DNA of 64,000 nucleotides. Source: Amoebophrya sp. A120. Lineage: Eukaryota > Sar > Dinophyceae > Syndiniales > Amoebophryaceae. The stretch spans positions 7,075,794 to 7,139,793 of the forward strand of contig CAJINV010000001.1 in NCBI GenBank assembly GCA_905178155.1. The letters are read 5' to 3'. Positions 23,944-37,916 of this stretch are shown here, piece by piece. The number at the start of each line of letters is the position of its first letter. The first letter of the stretch is position 1. Made by a program: the position numbers and the translations under genes. The notes beneath the pieces were generated by a model. The model had not been told where the DNA came from. It searched no databases and worked only from the letters and a program-made list of their open reading frames with translations.

Positions 23944-26900
23944 ATGGGGGGACCAAAGGGCATTCGGTTCCTCTGGGCTACGCGCGAGAAGCGGGAGAAA
24001 GCGCCCAAGCTAACGATCCGGGAGACGCACGGCGATCTCGAGAAATGGGTCTCGTCACCGTCTCAGGGGGCGAGTAGAGACAAGGAGCCTTTTTTTGTTT
24101 ATCGACAGCCTAGACATGGAGGCAGCAGCTCTGGGATTTGGAAGCAGGTGAAAGATACCTTCTCATTTATCTGGCAGCAAAAAGCATCAAGCAAGAGTGA
24201 CGAGGGCAACGTCGAGGAAAACGCCGAAACGTCTTCCGCAGAATCGATGAGTAACAAGTACGTGAAAGTACTCTGGTGCAGGTACCGCATGACCTTTACG
24301 CCCCAAGAACATGAAGACGAAAAAGATTATACGGTGTTGCTCCTCGATCGCCGATGGATTCGCAAGGGAGAGGACTTTGACACACAGAATCCAGTCGAGG
24401 AGGACGGGATAGCGGAGGAAGACGAAGAACGGCTGCAGGACATGATCAAGGATTATTTCCGGCTGTTGCTTGCGGAAGCGAAAGGCAAAAAGCAAAGTGA
24501 TCTAGCAGAGTTTCTTGATGAGTACCTGCAGCGGGTATATCTTCGTACGGGCGAGCGCGTGCTTGACAGGTTGACCAGTGCACTACACGAAAACGCGAAC
24601 CTCCGGAGGGAGCTTGACTCAATCGTGCAATTCAGTCCGGCGGTTACGTTTTGGGCAATCTTTCACATTCCCGGAGTGACAGAAATCCTAAGCGAAAACT
24701 TTGACTTTACGGCTTTGGTGCATCAGGTGTTGCAGCAGTCTGATAGTGACCTTCCGAGATGTAGAAACGCGGTTTTGTCTCGCTCTGGAACGGAGTTCAA
24801 TTTGTTTTACCGCGCTTTCAAAAGGTTCGAAAAACACCGCCTTGCGCTACTTCTTCTGGCTTTGAGATGGTCGGGTCTGGCTGGGCCAGACAAACGCGAG
24901 GCTATGGGAGTTGTGGAAAAGAAGGCGCTAGTGGATGTAATCCAGAATAGCATTCAGTGGAAGAGCAATTCCGCAGTGTCGGATGTGGATTTGGCACGCT
25001 ATCGCCCCGTTTTGGATCTGGAGACGGTGCACAAAGTTATCGGCTTCCAGGGGCTCTCTTACGAACCCGTACAGAAAATGATAACCCGCCTGTGCAGTTA
25101 TGACCAGCGGGCTTCGAGCAGTGGAGGCAAAAAAACAGCACCACCCGACTGGTCCGTGCCACAGCAGAAACACAGTATTGACTATGACCTGAAGCTATTC
25201 TTTATTCAGAAAGGCGTCCTTCGACAGCGCGAGTTTATGCTGGCCGCACGAAATAGCCGGGACTTTCCTGGAGACGAGTACCAAGGCCGTTCCTTTCCGG
25301 ACAAAATGATGTTTGATGTAACCGAGTCGACTCTTGTCAGCATCCAAGGGTTTCTCTCCCGACACGAGGCGGAGTTTGGCAGGCTTCAGGACAGCAAGGA
25401 ACTGAGTGAGTTGGTCGTTCATTTCCTGAACCATTACTACCTCACCGCAACTGGAGCTCCAGGGACAATAGGCAAGGACAACCCCTTTGTGCAACGTCTC
25501 ATCGGGTCCAGCGGTTGCGTCCCGCACTCGGAAAAAATGCTGAAATTTCTCTTGCGGAAGCTTGCGAAGATCTACCGGGTAGAGGCCCACGTGCTGACAC
25601 GCACCGTCATTGAACTGGCAGCGAAAAAACTCAAGCCTGAACACCGCTATGAACTCGATTTGAGTCTGCTGGAGTTTTGCCGGCCCCAGTTTGAAGGCAT
25701 CGGAATGTCTGCTCGAAACCGGATACAGATGTGTGCGGAGCTGCTCAAGCTTTCTCCGTCTCTGACCGACACGAGGGTCCTTGCAATCTTCCCGAATTTT
25801 GTTGAGTACGCGCTGACGCAAGGTTGCGGCGTGGATCATGCTGACCACAAGAAGAAGTTCGAAGAGATGGTACTCTCCGACGTGCTGGCTAATTTGACCA
25901 CCGCCCCGAACATGAAGGAAAGTCCGAACTTCTGGTTGGGTCCTGAAGGCAATGAGGAATCACGGGCAGCGGGTCAGCACCCTGCCGCCGAACACCAGTT
26001 GCAGAGCCTGGGTTCACGCATTCTCAGTAGCCTTTTCGACAGCACTTCAATCTCTGATCTCAGTGTGTCTCTCATGAATGAGCATCCGGAAGTTTTCTGC
26101 ATGGAACTCGAAAAGCGGTGGACAAAGGCAACTTGGTGGGCCGAAGGGAAATACATCTCCATCGACGACGCTGCGCAAATGCACATGTTGCAGTCTTTGC
26201 GTGGACGTGAGGACGAAGAAGATTCCGTGTGGCCAACTCTGTTCCAAGTAGAATCAAATGGCAGTGTCGAGGAAAGGAAGTGTATTGAGTGGGCGGTGCA
26301 GATGTTCGTCGCGCACAACCGTCCGTTGAGTGCTTTGTCAAGAAAAAACTACACCAGCTCCGCGTCGAGCTCCAGCAAAATGCTATGCGACGTTTGGAGC
26401 TACGTCTCGATTCTGAAACTTCTCGGGAACACAACTCCCGATAACATGCACACAATCACGGACAAAAGCTCCTCGTCGACGTGGGGGCTCGTATGGTGTG
26501 TTTTCGCTGTAGAACACAACACCGCGGAGTTTTTCCAGGTTGGATCCCTTCTGCATCCAGTGACATTTTTCAGGAACCAACTAAAGAAGGAGTTCGGGCA
26601 GGACTCGTGCATTCAGGCTCACCGCCATCAGGTGGAAAAGTTCCGGCGACACTTCAATTTGTCGAGCGTCCTCACCAAACACGCTCTCGCTGCTGGCTGG
26701 ATCTCACGGGGAGACGAGAGCGCCGGGTGTGAAAGCGGAATTCGGGAGTGGTGCGCCGGGTTCGAAAAGCGATTATCTGGTTTGAAATACCCCGAGCTGA
26801 GTTTTGAAGAGATGAAAGGCGACCACAGCGGCACCCTGTCCCGCCTCCAACTGGACTTCGAAGGAGCGGAATTCCAACTGCTTGTTTTCGCTCTAGAGTT

Positions 26901-29900
26901 GGAGCGCCAGAATGGGCAGCACCGCGCCGACTTTTGGAAAGCATTGAATTCGAGTTTTGAGCGCTTAAAGCGGTTATTCGCTGCCTTGCGAAGCGGTAAC
27001 CTTCGCCCGGACGATCCACTAGTGATAAAGATACGTGCAAAATTTGCGCAGAATTCCTACCGACTTGGCGAAGAGGCGCAGCACCTGTGCCGATTGATGG
27101 GCGAGGATCAGGAAGACCCCGTGATTCGCACACGCCTCCGCATCCTTGGGTCTACCCTAAGTGTGTGGCGCGAGCGCATCACTCTCCTGCGGCAGCTCGT
27201 TTCCACCAAGAGCCGTCATGCGAACCGGACAGGGGCGCAGGCCGCGGAAGTTGCGGGCGGAGGACCAGTTGGCCGGTCGGCTGACAGCACGCTGGATAGA
27301 CTCGCGATGGAGCTGGAAAACTCGAGCTTGTCCCTTTTTTCAACCTCGGACGGACGCTCCGTGGAGCAAGTTTTACAAGACCTGTCCGTTTTTCTCGGAC
27401 TTCGGGCAGAGGAACAGCGCGAGCGTCTGTTTCGTTTGCACTGGTCGCAGCTAAACTGCCTGGTCGTTATTGCAGAAAAGGTGTTTCCGAAGCTCGTTCG
27501 CTACTCGCATGCGCAGCGCGAATCGAAGCTGGACGCCATCCGGTCGATGTGCATCTATCGTCCGGAGCTGATGCTTCCGTGCAAACAGCTCGAGACCATC
27601 GTTTTGAATCGCAAACTGAAGCTGGTGTTGGACCAGCAGAAGGAGTTGAAGGAGGAGGTGGTAGGGCTTCTGGAGGACCGCTGGTGCACCATCTTGGAAA
27701 GTCTGGACGCGGCGGGAGCGCAGAACCTCGCAAAGGTGTTCAGCTCCGCGGGAAGCGAAAACGCCTCCGTGCGCGGGCGCCAACTACTCGACGAACTGCA
27801 GGCGGCGACGCTCACGTTGGACATCGGTTCCGTGACCGCCACTCTCAGCCTCGAGTTTTCGGAGCTCTCCGGGAACCACCTGAGCAAGATTGCAGCGGTG
27901 TGCGGCAGTGGCGGTCGTGTCCGCGACGCTGGGGGAGTAGCCCAGGCGAATATGCGGCGCATCGGCGGGGGACAGCTGGCACGTGTGCGCAGCGAGTTAT
28001 TCGCGTGCGGGCGAGCATGGAAGGACGCGGCACAGGACGCAACGCAAGAAAACCTGCATCAGGTGTTTCTGGAGAATGCGGACCACTTCTCGCAGCGGGT
28101 GGACTGCCTGTTGCTGCGGCTGCCGGTGCTGTGCCAACTGCTTGAGCGGGGCTGGCGTTTTCCCTCCGGGAACGCAAAGTTGAAATTCAGCGCGCTGCCC
28201 ACGGATCGCAATGCGTGCTGTGCCCCAATCGACAAAGACTTGGACATGGCGCTCCTCCAGAAAGAATTGGAAAAGCAAAAATCCTTCCTGCGACAGATTT
28301 GGTGCCGGTGCGCACTGTTTTCTCTCGTCGACCCGATGCTGGTGGAACATGAAAAGCAGGCTGTCGTACCTTTTCTTCGCAGCATCCCGATCCGGGAACG
28401 AGGGGAGGGATTCGATGTATTCTGTTCTATTTTCATCTCATGTGCCTGTGCGTTCACTTCTCTTCCTCTGAAATCGAAATACACTTGGAGTTAGAATCAT
28501 TTTGACAGAATGCATTCTATCGCTCCATTGCGTTTGCTTCCATCTTGCAGGTGTCCTCCGACGGCGTGAAGCTCGATATTCCAACGACACTGCGAAACAC
28601 CGACATCGCCTCGACGCAGAAAGGGTACCTGGACAAAGCTCGCGATGTCCACGAACGGCGCTTGCAGAGCGGTGTGCGGAGCGCTGACTATGCTGCGGCG
28701 TTGGGGAGCAAGGTGCTCAGGGATCCAGAAGAAGTGAAAAAACAAACCCAAGGTGTGTGGGACCAATTGACAAAAGACGACGCGCGATTCACCGTTCTGA
28801 AATGCGAACCAGCTGACTTGGGCACGGCTTTTGCCAAAGTTGTACTGGCGGTGATTTCGCACGCAGACGAGAACCTGAGGCTCACACCGGATGCGGTTTT
28901 CAACTGCAGCGAGACGACGCGGTCCGTTGCGATTGACGGTTTCTTGTTCCGCCTGGATGTGGATTTCTACGACACGGAAGATCTGGTCATCATCAGCACA
29001 CCCGAGTTGATGGATCCGGAGTTGCAGAACCTGCTCGTACGGCGGCTCGTCGCCTGGACAGAAGAACAGACAGTAGCGACCGTCCGCGGCCCGCGCATTC
29101 TGGTGCTCGTCGGCAGTGCTTCCTCTGCGTACTTCAGCTTATGTGCGTGGCGAAACATGGAGACGGAAAATGAATTGGCGTCGCTCTACGGTCCGGGCTC
29201 GGTGGCGCAGTTTCCGGTTTTGCGTGACAGCAACGTGACAGTCTTTTCTGGCGCTCCGCTGTGCGGAAAAACGGGCGACTTTGAAGGGCACGATTCCGTG
29301 CGGTCTCGCGACGCGGCCAAACGGCGTGTATTGGTGACACACGAGTGCGTAGAAGAAGACATCGCACAGCAGCTGCGGGAGCTCGTGGCAGAAAAGGACG
29401 GCGAAAGGATTCTCGTCGATTTGGGGCAGTGCGCGTTACCAGACAAGGCCTACCGCTTGGGTGTTTTTCTCGTATCGCTTTGCGTGTTCGGTGTCGCGTC
29501 CCACCAACTGTCGCGCCCGTGCGTGTGGCGGTCGCCGGGCTGGCCGCTCAACGCAAGCAGCAAGACAAAGCCACTGGCTTTCGAGATCTGCAGCGTGGCG
29601 CAATTTCCGGCGCTGGCAATGTTTCCGCAGAAAAACTGCGTCGCTAAGGCGGACGCCACCGCGGACACCGTGCGCCCCTCGGCAAGTAAGCTTTTTCCTA
29701 GTCTCGAAGCTTTGCGGGCTCGTGTCGGGAACGAGATTCTGAAAGACGAGAACGTCATCAGTGCGCTGTCCGTGGACTTGGGTGCTTTGGGTATGGATTC
29801 TTCGTGCGCCCAACGAAATGGAGACGTGAACGGCAAAGACACCACTGCTGCGCCGCAAAGGTCGGTGGAGCACCGGTCGGATTCGCCTTTTTCGTACACG

Positions 29901-32900
29901 GCCGACTCCCTGGAAAAAATGATGGAAATCCTGCAGCGAATGGTGACATTTTTTCAAACTCGGGACGAGAGAAGTAACACACAGCGCGATGAGCTGGTGA
30001 TGCTTGTGGGCGAAACCGGCACAGGGAAAACCTACACACTTCAGAAACTGGTCGAACTACTCTTGCGCACAGGCTTGCGAGAGATCCGGTGCTCGCTGCT
30101 GTCGCTCAGTCATGCTTTCTCCGAGTCTCAACTACACGAGTTTGCAAAGGACGTCGCCGAAATGCGGACGCGGGCAGCCATGCACATCATCATCTTGGAC
30201 GAAGTGAACTCAACGCCCGCACTAGATTTCTGCAAACAACTGTTGGTGGACCGCAAGTACGGCAGCGGTATCGAAACGCAGAATTTGCCGCGCAACGTGT
30301 TGTTTCTAGCGACGTGCAATCCCGCTATTGGAAAGGAATACAACGTCTACCAACTTCCTGGCTCGCTCGAGTGCGCTCGTCTGCAATTTCCAAGTCTTGG
30401 CCCGGAAAAGATGCAGCAGTACCTGTGTATGAAAGTTCGAGGCGATTTTGTCAAGGGCGTACAGGGGTGTCAGGCACTGCTCAAGTCCATAGCCCCGGTA
30501 TCTTTGCGTGACGCGACGCGCTGCATTGATTTGACGCTGGATCTGAAACGCGATCTCTTGGTACACTGCACTGACAAGCAGAATTGTCTACTACAAAGGG
30601 ACGCATTACGGGAGAAGTTGCAACTAGGTACCAGCAGCAGCGACGACGAGACGGACGAAGGTGCAGGCGAGGCCGGCTCAATGGACCTAGATCTGTGCAT
30701 CGCTGAGGTTCTGGCACTATTCCTGTCCTACGGTGTGCAGATCAGTCCGCGTGCGCGCTTCTACGCGCAGATGAACGAGATCTACGGCGAGGGATTTGCG
30801 GAAGCTACGGTCAGCGCGCTGGGCCGCGCAATCTTCTCGGAGATCGGAGCGGCTTCGTATGTGGTGCCGACAGAGTCTCTCCTGGAGAATTTAGTCATGC
30901 TACTGTGCTGCATCACCACGAGCTGGCCGTGTTTGTTGCTTGGCGACGAGGGCGGGAGTAAGACCATGTCAATCAGTCTTATCACGGGCGCAATGAAGGG
31001 GCCTTTGTCACAGACGGCGTTCTTCAAAAAGCTTCCAAGGTTAGAGATCTTCCGTCTCCAGCTGGGCGCTGGTACGACCGCATCGCACATCGAGAAGTTG
31101 ACTGACTGTGTCGGCGCGTGGTTGAGTCGCCAAAGTAGCGACGCTGAAAAAGAAGCATCCGAGCAGACCGAAACGTCGCTAGAGAACGTGACCCTCGGGC
31201 ATTCGCATCGTGCGCTGGTGATTCTGGAGGAGCTGGGTATGGCGCGGCTGTCTCCATCGAAGCCTTTGAAAGCCTTGCACCACTTGCTCGACCGCCCGAA
31301 GATTTACCCGCGCGAACCGAAATTTGCCTTCGTTGCCACCGCGAACTACTGTCACGAAACCGGCGAGGACAATACCGTCAATGCGTCGTACGCGAACAAG
31401 ACAGCGTCCACGTCCAAGCGAGCAGATCCGGTCGATAGTGCTTTGATCAATCGACTGATCGTGTCGCGCAGCGAGAAGCTCGAGGCAGTAAAGTTGGAGG
31501 ATTTCTGCATCAAGCTGGCGCAGAGCGCCGCGGGAGCCGAGGGATTCTCCGACCGGCGGCGAGAAATCGTCCGCACCGTGTGCAACCAAGAAACGGGAGG
31601 ATTTTCCTTCGTGCGCGACGTGATGGCTTTTTCTCGCAGCGTGGGCTCGAAATCTGGCGTGCACGAGCTCGGGGCTCTTTTTTGGACCCATTTGCAGAGT
31701 CTAGATTTGCGGCAAACCGAAGCACGCTGGGACAAGTATTCGGATGCCCTCAGTAACCTGTTTCGACATGCTACCAAGCCGTCCTTTCTGTGCCACGCGA
31801 CGCCCCTGGAGCAGAGCTTACGAGCTTTGCTGGCGGGAAAGGGCCAGGTGGTGCGGCATTGCCTAGTTCCCTATCGAACGCCGGAAGCAGCCGTCCGGGT
31901 CTTGAACAGGATTCAGGCCGCAATCTCTACTGCGTGCGAGGCCAAGCAACTGAAGCACGATGCCGTGCTGTGGTGCCGGTGCGATCCGTCGTTACAAGTG
32001 GTCGAAGCGGACATTTACGGGCACTTGCTCGACATCAAGACCGCTTTGGAAACGGGCATGATCGCGGTCATTTTCAACCCACCAGCGGCCATTCTGAACG
32101 CTCTCCATGCGGTTCTCAACGCGGACTATGCAACAGCAACGGCCGATCAGGGACAGCAGTCCATCACAACTACCATCAACCACGACTGCTTGTATGAGGA
32201 AGTGCCCATTCACCTGGACGCCAGGATTGTGCTGGTGTCCGAAGAAAGTGAAATTCGAAAGAACTATCACCCGGCGATTCTAAGTCGCGTGAGCATCCTG
32301 CATCCAAACGAAGCAATCGCACCCGCACGTCATGCAAATGCGAACGAGGGGGAGGGAGCCGCGACCTCGTTGGTTCGGTCGCCACCGCTGTCGCCGGAAG
32401 CATTACTTTTCCGTCACGCACAGAGCGAGAAGCTTGAAGGCGGTCACAGTAAAAATAGCTCTCCGGCTATTGATCTCACCGCTCTGATGCGGAACAGCAC
32501 CGAGGAGCTGCTGTCGGTTTTCTCCGCAATCGAAATGTCCTTAGACCAGGTGTTAGCCCGTTCCACAGAGACAAACCCCCTTACTTCGATAGTCGTCACG
32601 CGAGGATCGACGACCAGATACTTTGCGCAGCAACCGCAGGTTCAGTATCTCCAGGTCATGGGGTGCGGCAGCCGGGCCAAGTTTGAAAGTCGATTCCGCG
32701 AAATGCGATCGCAATCTGATGTTGTTGCGGTGGACATGTACGGCAGCTCCCTGCTGCGGACACTAGATTTCTTTCTGAGTCTCGGAGTGGGTGGCAAAGT
32801 AGGACTGAAAGATTCCAGCAAGAAGAACAGCGACGCCGTTGTCCTCCACATCAAGAAATTACCACGGCACCTGATCATCATCGTGCCGCCCATCTTCAGC

Positions 32901-35900
32901 CAGCGATTGGTGTGCCGGTGCATGGAGGCTTCTACTCGCGAAGTGGAGTTTTTCTGGATCGACGAAGTGAATCCCTCGTTCAGCGAGTTCGGCCCTCTTA
33001 CGGGAGTCCTGAAGCCCGAGAATATCAAGGAGTCATTGGTTTCTCCCCGCGTCAAGCACTGTCTGTCGTTGTACGGAGACGATAACGAAAACTTGGTGCG
33101 CATTATCATGGACCACTTTCTGAGGACTTGCGTAGATGCGAATCCGGAGGTGCAGCTGACTCCACAAGACGTGGAGCGCTCTGGATCGGTGCGGGCCATG
33201 CTACTGGGGTATCATGCAACATCTGCGCAACGTGCGGTATCCGCTGCAAGGCCGTGGTTGCAGCTGTGTGTCGATGCGAAGCAACGGCTGTTGCCAGGCG
33301 ACGAGGTTGCACTACACGGAGAGAAGTACGACAACGTGATCAGTGGCATTTTGAAAGATTTTCCATCAGCAACTGTGACCAGGAATCACCTCGACAAAAG
33401 TGCTGCGGCACATAATTGCGACACCAGTATGCGCCGTTTCCTCGCCTCTTGGAATGAATCGATAGAGCAGAGCTTCGTTGTCTCGGACGCCCGGCGCATG
33501 TTTCCCTTTGCGCCTGAAATTTTGCGGGTTTTGCGGTCGTACGACGCACGAAGAGGTTTAGAGAATCCGGAATCTGTCGCTGACGCGTTTGCGCTCGCAT
33601 TTCCGAGCACGTCGCTATCGCAGTTGGAGACACGTGAAAACGACGCGGAAGAAGCGCTGCCGAAGCAACTGGAGGACGCACTTGTTTTCTCCGTGGCGTA
33701 TCAAGTGTACCACAACGAAAAATCGGCTATGGAAGTACAGGCCGCAAAGGGTTCTTCCTTTGCTCTGCGACTCGTGGCTGGTTTGCTGCAGGGCCAGACT
33801 GAGGCGTCTTTGTGTGAAAAACTCTTTGATGTGTACCAGTCCGAAACGAGTTTCCACCTGTTGCAGCACGTCGAGATTTTGTCCTCTGAGCGCGAAGAAA
33901 ATGCTGCACCGCCAGCGAGAACCGTCGCACTCAAACGCGTAGAGTCCCTGGGTGCGTCCATCGCACAGGTTTTGGAGGCTCTGCTTTTCGAGGTGAACGG
34001 AGTTACATTTTTACTCAATGTTGGGCGGAATGCACTTGGTCCGTGTCGGCTCATTCCATCGGAAGAAGCACTGGAACACGCTTGGAACCGTCGCTCGGTA
34101 CGAGAGACGCAGGATGCAGTTGCGTCAGGCAGGGCGTCGAAGAGCGGCACGGCCGCTCTTATGGAGCTACGCTTACTGCGATTGTGGCGCGGACTAACGC
34201 GATGCATCGGGATGGCGGTCGAAGATGCATACGGGGTCGCAGTGGCAGCATTTTCGAACTTGACGGAGACGACCCCGCAAAGAATTCTCAAAGCGCTGCC
34301 GCATCTAGGTGCGGCGGATCGAATCGACGTGGCGAAACTTCTTGAAGTTGCGGACGCCGAGCTTGGCGGACGGGGCGTGCCAAGAATTTTGCGCAAACTG
34401 GTTACCTTGTCTCGGCGAGTGCAGCTGTACAAGACCAATCCCGCGCAACTGTCAGGCAGTAGCACTCTGTTGCGCGATTACCGAGAGCAGGCCGACTTTC
34501 ACCAACGGCGCGTGCAGAACTTGGTGCCTCTGCTCTGCAGCGCCCATGCGGCTCTGGAGTTTACGGACGACGAGCAAATGCTGCTGCTCTCCGAACTGCT
34601 CCTGGAAGACTTCGGGAGCGCGATTTGTTTTTTCCATTTCCTGTACTTCCAGGATCAAGTGCGGGCAAATGGGGGCACGAGCCGAGCGCAGGACAACTCG
34701 AGCAACAGTGACTGGATGAAAGAAATACTGATTCAAGTCGTCGACAAGGGCCGACAGCTGCTGCACTACCAATCGAAGCCGGATGATCAGCAGGACAGTT
34801 CTTCGTTGCTGCAACTACACCCGAGGAGCCACTTTGACCTCACCACGATGGAGAGCAGTATTTACCACCTTGTCGACGCAACCACCTCGCGGTTCCTGGC
34901 CGAGCAACTGAGGAAAAATCAGACGGATGACCAATTGCAGATCGTGGAACGGCTTGCCGACATGGCGCTTCCTGTCTTCCAGGAAATTTTCTCGAGCGAC
35001 TTCGACTGCGTCGGCACAGCAGCGCTTTTTGCGGTCGCGAAATTCGTTTTCCCGTCGCTCGTTCGCGGACTGCAAATCCATCAAAGCGCCGCCGTCGGGG
35101 TTTCGCTAGAGGGCTGTGAATCTCTCTGTAAGTTGCTTCGCTTGCTCTTTCTTAGCGCGGCTGAGCAGGAGGACGGCGAGACTCTTCTGCGTAATCGGGA
35201 GAACGTAGTGGAGCCTTTGCAAAACTATTTGCTGCGAACGTTTTTGTACTACTGCAGCGAAGCGGAGCTTGCACACCTGCACGGTATCAGCCGGATGTTT
35301 TTCGGTGATTTTGCAGTGCCGATGTTCGCTTACCTGGAGCAGCAGATTCAAGCTGAAGGAGACATCAGTGAGCGATTGCAGCATGGTTTGGCTTTCTTTC
35401 CAGGATACCAGAACGCGCTAGAGGAAAATTTGAATCGGCCCAAAAACGGGCACCAGCTTGGTGATGACATGCCTACCCCGTGGACGAGTGCGCTTTTTGT
35501 AGCCTGTGCGAAACGAGGTACCCGACTGCCCGTGGAGCTTCGGCTATGCAGCAACACAGACCCCGGGATCGATTTGCCGTCAGGGCTCGACTTCCTGTTT
35601 GTGCCCGCAATGCTTTGGCGGCTTCGTTTGCAGAGCAAGAAAACGAAAAGCAACTCGCCGCTCGTCGCGCTCTTTGCCTCTCCAGATTCGGCAGCCACCG
35701 TTTTTCTTCCGGGACAGCCGGAGTCGGACATGGAACAGCTTCGCCGTACGAACCTACGCGCACTTGGAATTACTCAATTGTATCGCTGTCAGTGCGGGTA
35801 TCACTACGGAATCGGTGATTGTGGCGAAGCCATGGTGACTGGAACCTGTCCGATGTGTGGGCGAGGCATTGGCGGCGAGCACCATCGCGTAGTCAACACA

Positions 35901-37916
35901 AGTCAGCGCGTCAATATTGCTGCTGGCGAAGGACCACTAAAGGTGGGCTTCGCCCCAGAGCTGTGTCCGGCGAATCTCGATACGCATGTGCGGAATTTCC
36001 GTCCGGCAACATGGCGGCTCTCGCAGATTCTGCTCTTTCTGTCGATTATTGTCTCGCCGAATCAAAGACTTTTCGTTGCCGATCGGGAGCGCTACGCACA
36101 GGCTTTGCGCGAGAATGTCCTTGCCTGGCAGCGCCTGTTGAACGCGTCCACACAGAAAGACGCAATGCACTTTCTGACAGTCTGTATCTTGCAACTTGCG
36201 GACGGAGTATTTGACCTTGCAGCCCCTGGCCACGTGACAGAAGTATCGCGGGCAAATTTCGAAGACTCCTACCGCAACGAGCTGCAGAGCTGTATGGACG
36301 AGGTCTCGACTGACGACAAACGAAGCGCGCTCTTGCGACAGATGGCAGCCGCGGAGTCAACCGCGGTCACTACACCGCTCGACAAGCTCCGTGATTCGTA
36401 CATCAGTAACTTGTCACCCCAGGAGCAAACGCGACAGTACGCCCCGGAGCGCCTGGCCCTTGGCGCACCCGAACAAGAAGATTGTAACGACAGGCAACTG
36501 AGCGAGTGGTGGGACACTCTACTCGAGGAGGAGCAGGCGGTGCTCCCTTTTGCGCAGATGCTCATGCGAGGGTCAAGCGACAAGTTCAATGATTACCAGC
36601 GCCTGTTCGCACATTTTCCGTGCTTGGTCGCGGGACTGCGAATTCTCCACGAGCAGGGATCGGGCGTTCTGAGAGCCGAAACGGACGAGGAGACTGAACT
36701 CGTAACACTGTTTGCCCTACATGGACGAGGGGTGCGGGAAGAAGCCGACGATTGTACGGAGCAGGTATCCTTCACGCAGTTTCAGACCGCGTGGAACGAA
36801 ATTAGCCAGTTGCATGTGCAGTTTGAGTGCCAAACCAATTTGCGTCCGCCGGGTATCGAAGGCACCTGTGCACCAGCAAAAAGCTTCGTGGTTTTCAACC
36901 CTTCGACGATTCTACCGGAGAAGCGCAGTGCGCAGAACCTGAGTTTCTCGCTCCTAGAGCATCTGGTGAAGCAACACAACAGCCTGTTGGACGAACTCTT
37001 TTTGCCCATGCGCCTTCCAGTCATCGATCTCTTCACGGGCGGTTTAGTTGGCGGCGGAAAGTTTGGGCTCGATAAGCCCACCGCTCGGATTGGTGCAGGA
37101 ATTTTGCATCGGCCGCACGTAGACCAGGCTCTGCAGCGTCTCCGCGATGAGCTGCTGCTGGTGCGACAATTGGAGAAACGGTGCCACAACGAAGGGCAAG
37201 AGGGGGACTGGAAGCGCAGTATCTTGGAGCGGTTTCGTTTTTTCGAGGAGTGCATGCGTGTGGAACTGTCTTCGCAGTCGCAAGTTTGCAAATTCTCGCT
37301 AAACTCCTGGCCGATGTTTCGCTTCGGAGAGGCGAGAACTGGCGGTAGTTCAATCGCGGGAAATTTGTGCCCCCATCTGTTTCACGTGGCACCGCAGGAA
37401 GATCTGTCTTGCGCAGCGGTGCAAGGGTTGGAGAAGTGGCTGCGCGAGGAGAATGGACGAAGTCACGAACTGCTCCAGAAGCTTCGGAACGTGGCCGCCA
37501 CGCATGATTCCGTGGAAGTTTCTGCCGAAGGCAAGCTCCCCGTTGTCGGCATTTCCTGGCAGGGGGTCTTGCGCTTGAAGCACTTCAACCACCTGAGTAC
37601 GGTGGTAGAGAAGGTTTTAGCGCGGGGCATCGATGTAGCGCAATTGTTGGGCTTTGGGTATGAGGAACCCCTGTCCAACATCCAGCAAGATCAGGTGGCC
37701 AAGTTTGCGGGTTTGCACCCCGTACATGCACAGGAGCTTGCAGCGCATATGCGAGAGGTCATGCGGCACCTTCAAGGCCAACCTCCGCAGGCTGCTGCGC
37801 TTCTCCGTGACTGGCTGATCGAATATGAAGGCATCTTTCTCGAGCAAGCCATTCCCGAGGATTGCTTGCTGACGCAGCTGCTTACTGTTTACAGAGTTTT
37901 TGAGAGAAGTCAGTAA
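23944..37916 (+). CDS. RNF213-like giant AAA+ protein with RZ-type zinc finger, 4,612 aa
   Basis: Two exons, 23944-28416 and 28551-37916, are joined in phase by a 134-bp GT-AG intron. The start is the first ATG, in the context GACCATGG; the frame opens earlier only with GTG. Two AAA+ modules are clear. The first has Walker A GETGTGKT (1978-1985) and Walker B IIILDE (D2041, E2042). The second has GDEGGSKT (2289-2296), with the relaxed Ser-Lys-Thr loop seen in the fourth AAA unit of RNF213, and Walker B VILEELGMA (E2384, E2385) followed by PLKALHHLLD, a close match to RNF213. An RZ finger (C3904, C3906, H3909, C3915, C3924, C3927, then IGG) lies in the C-terminal quarter. RNF213-family proteins are ATP-driven ubiquitin ligases acting on lipid-coated and microbial surfaces in animals. 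No RING Cys/His cluster is visible before the RZ finger. The first ~1,950 residues are helical and unrecognised. Confidence 0.92.
30009..31260 (+). other. AAA+ core of the RNF213-like protein
   Basis: This segment encodes the first complete AAA+ motif pair (P-loop at 30009-30032, Walker B at 30186-30203) and the second (P-loop at 30942-30965, Walker B at 31218-31238). The first pair keeps Lys, Asp and Glu and is likely catalytic. The second keeps Lys1 of the P-loop as SKT and has Glu-Glu in place of Asp-Glu at Walker B, so hydrolysis could be weakened. Spacing and the PLKALHHLLD tail match units three and four of animal RNF213. Confidence 0.85.
35787..35880 (+). other. RZ-type zinc finger coding segment
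   Basis: Encodes CQCGYHYGIGDCG, then an eight-residue loop, then CPMCGRGIGGEHH. The order C-x-C-G-x-H, GxCG, CxxC, IGG is the signature of the RZ finger shared by RNF213 and ZNFX1, which in RNF213 is needed for ubiquitin transfer independently of the RING. Confidence 0.92.
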
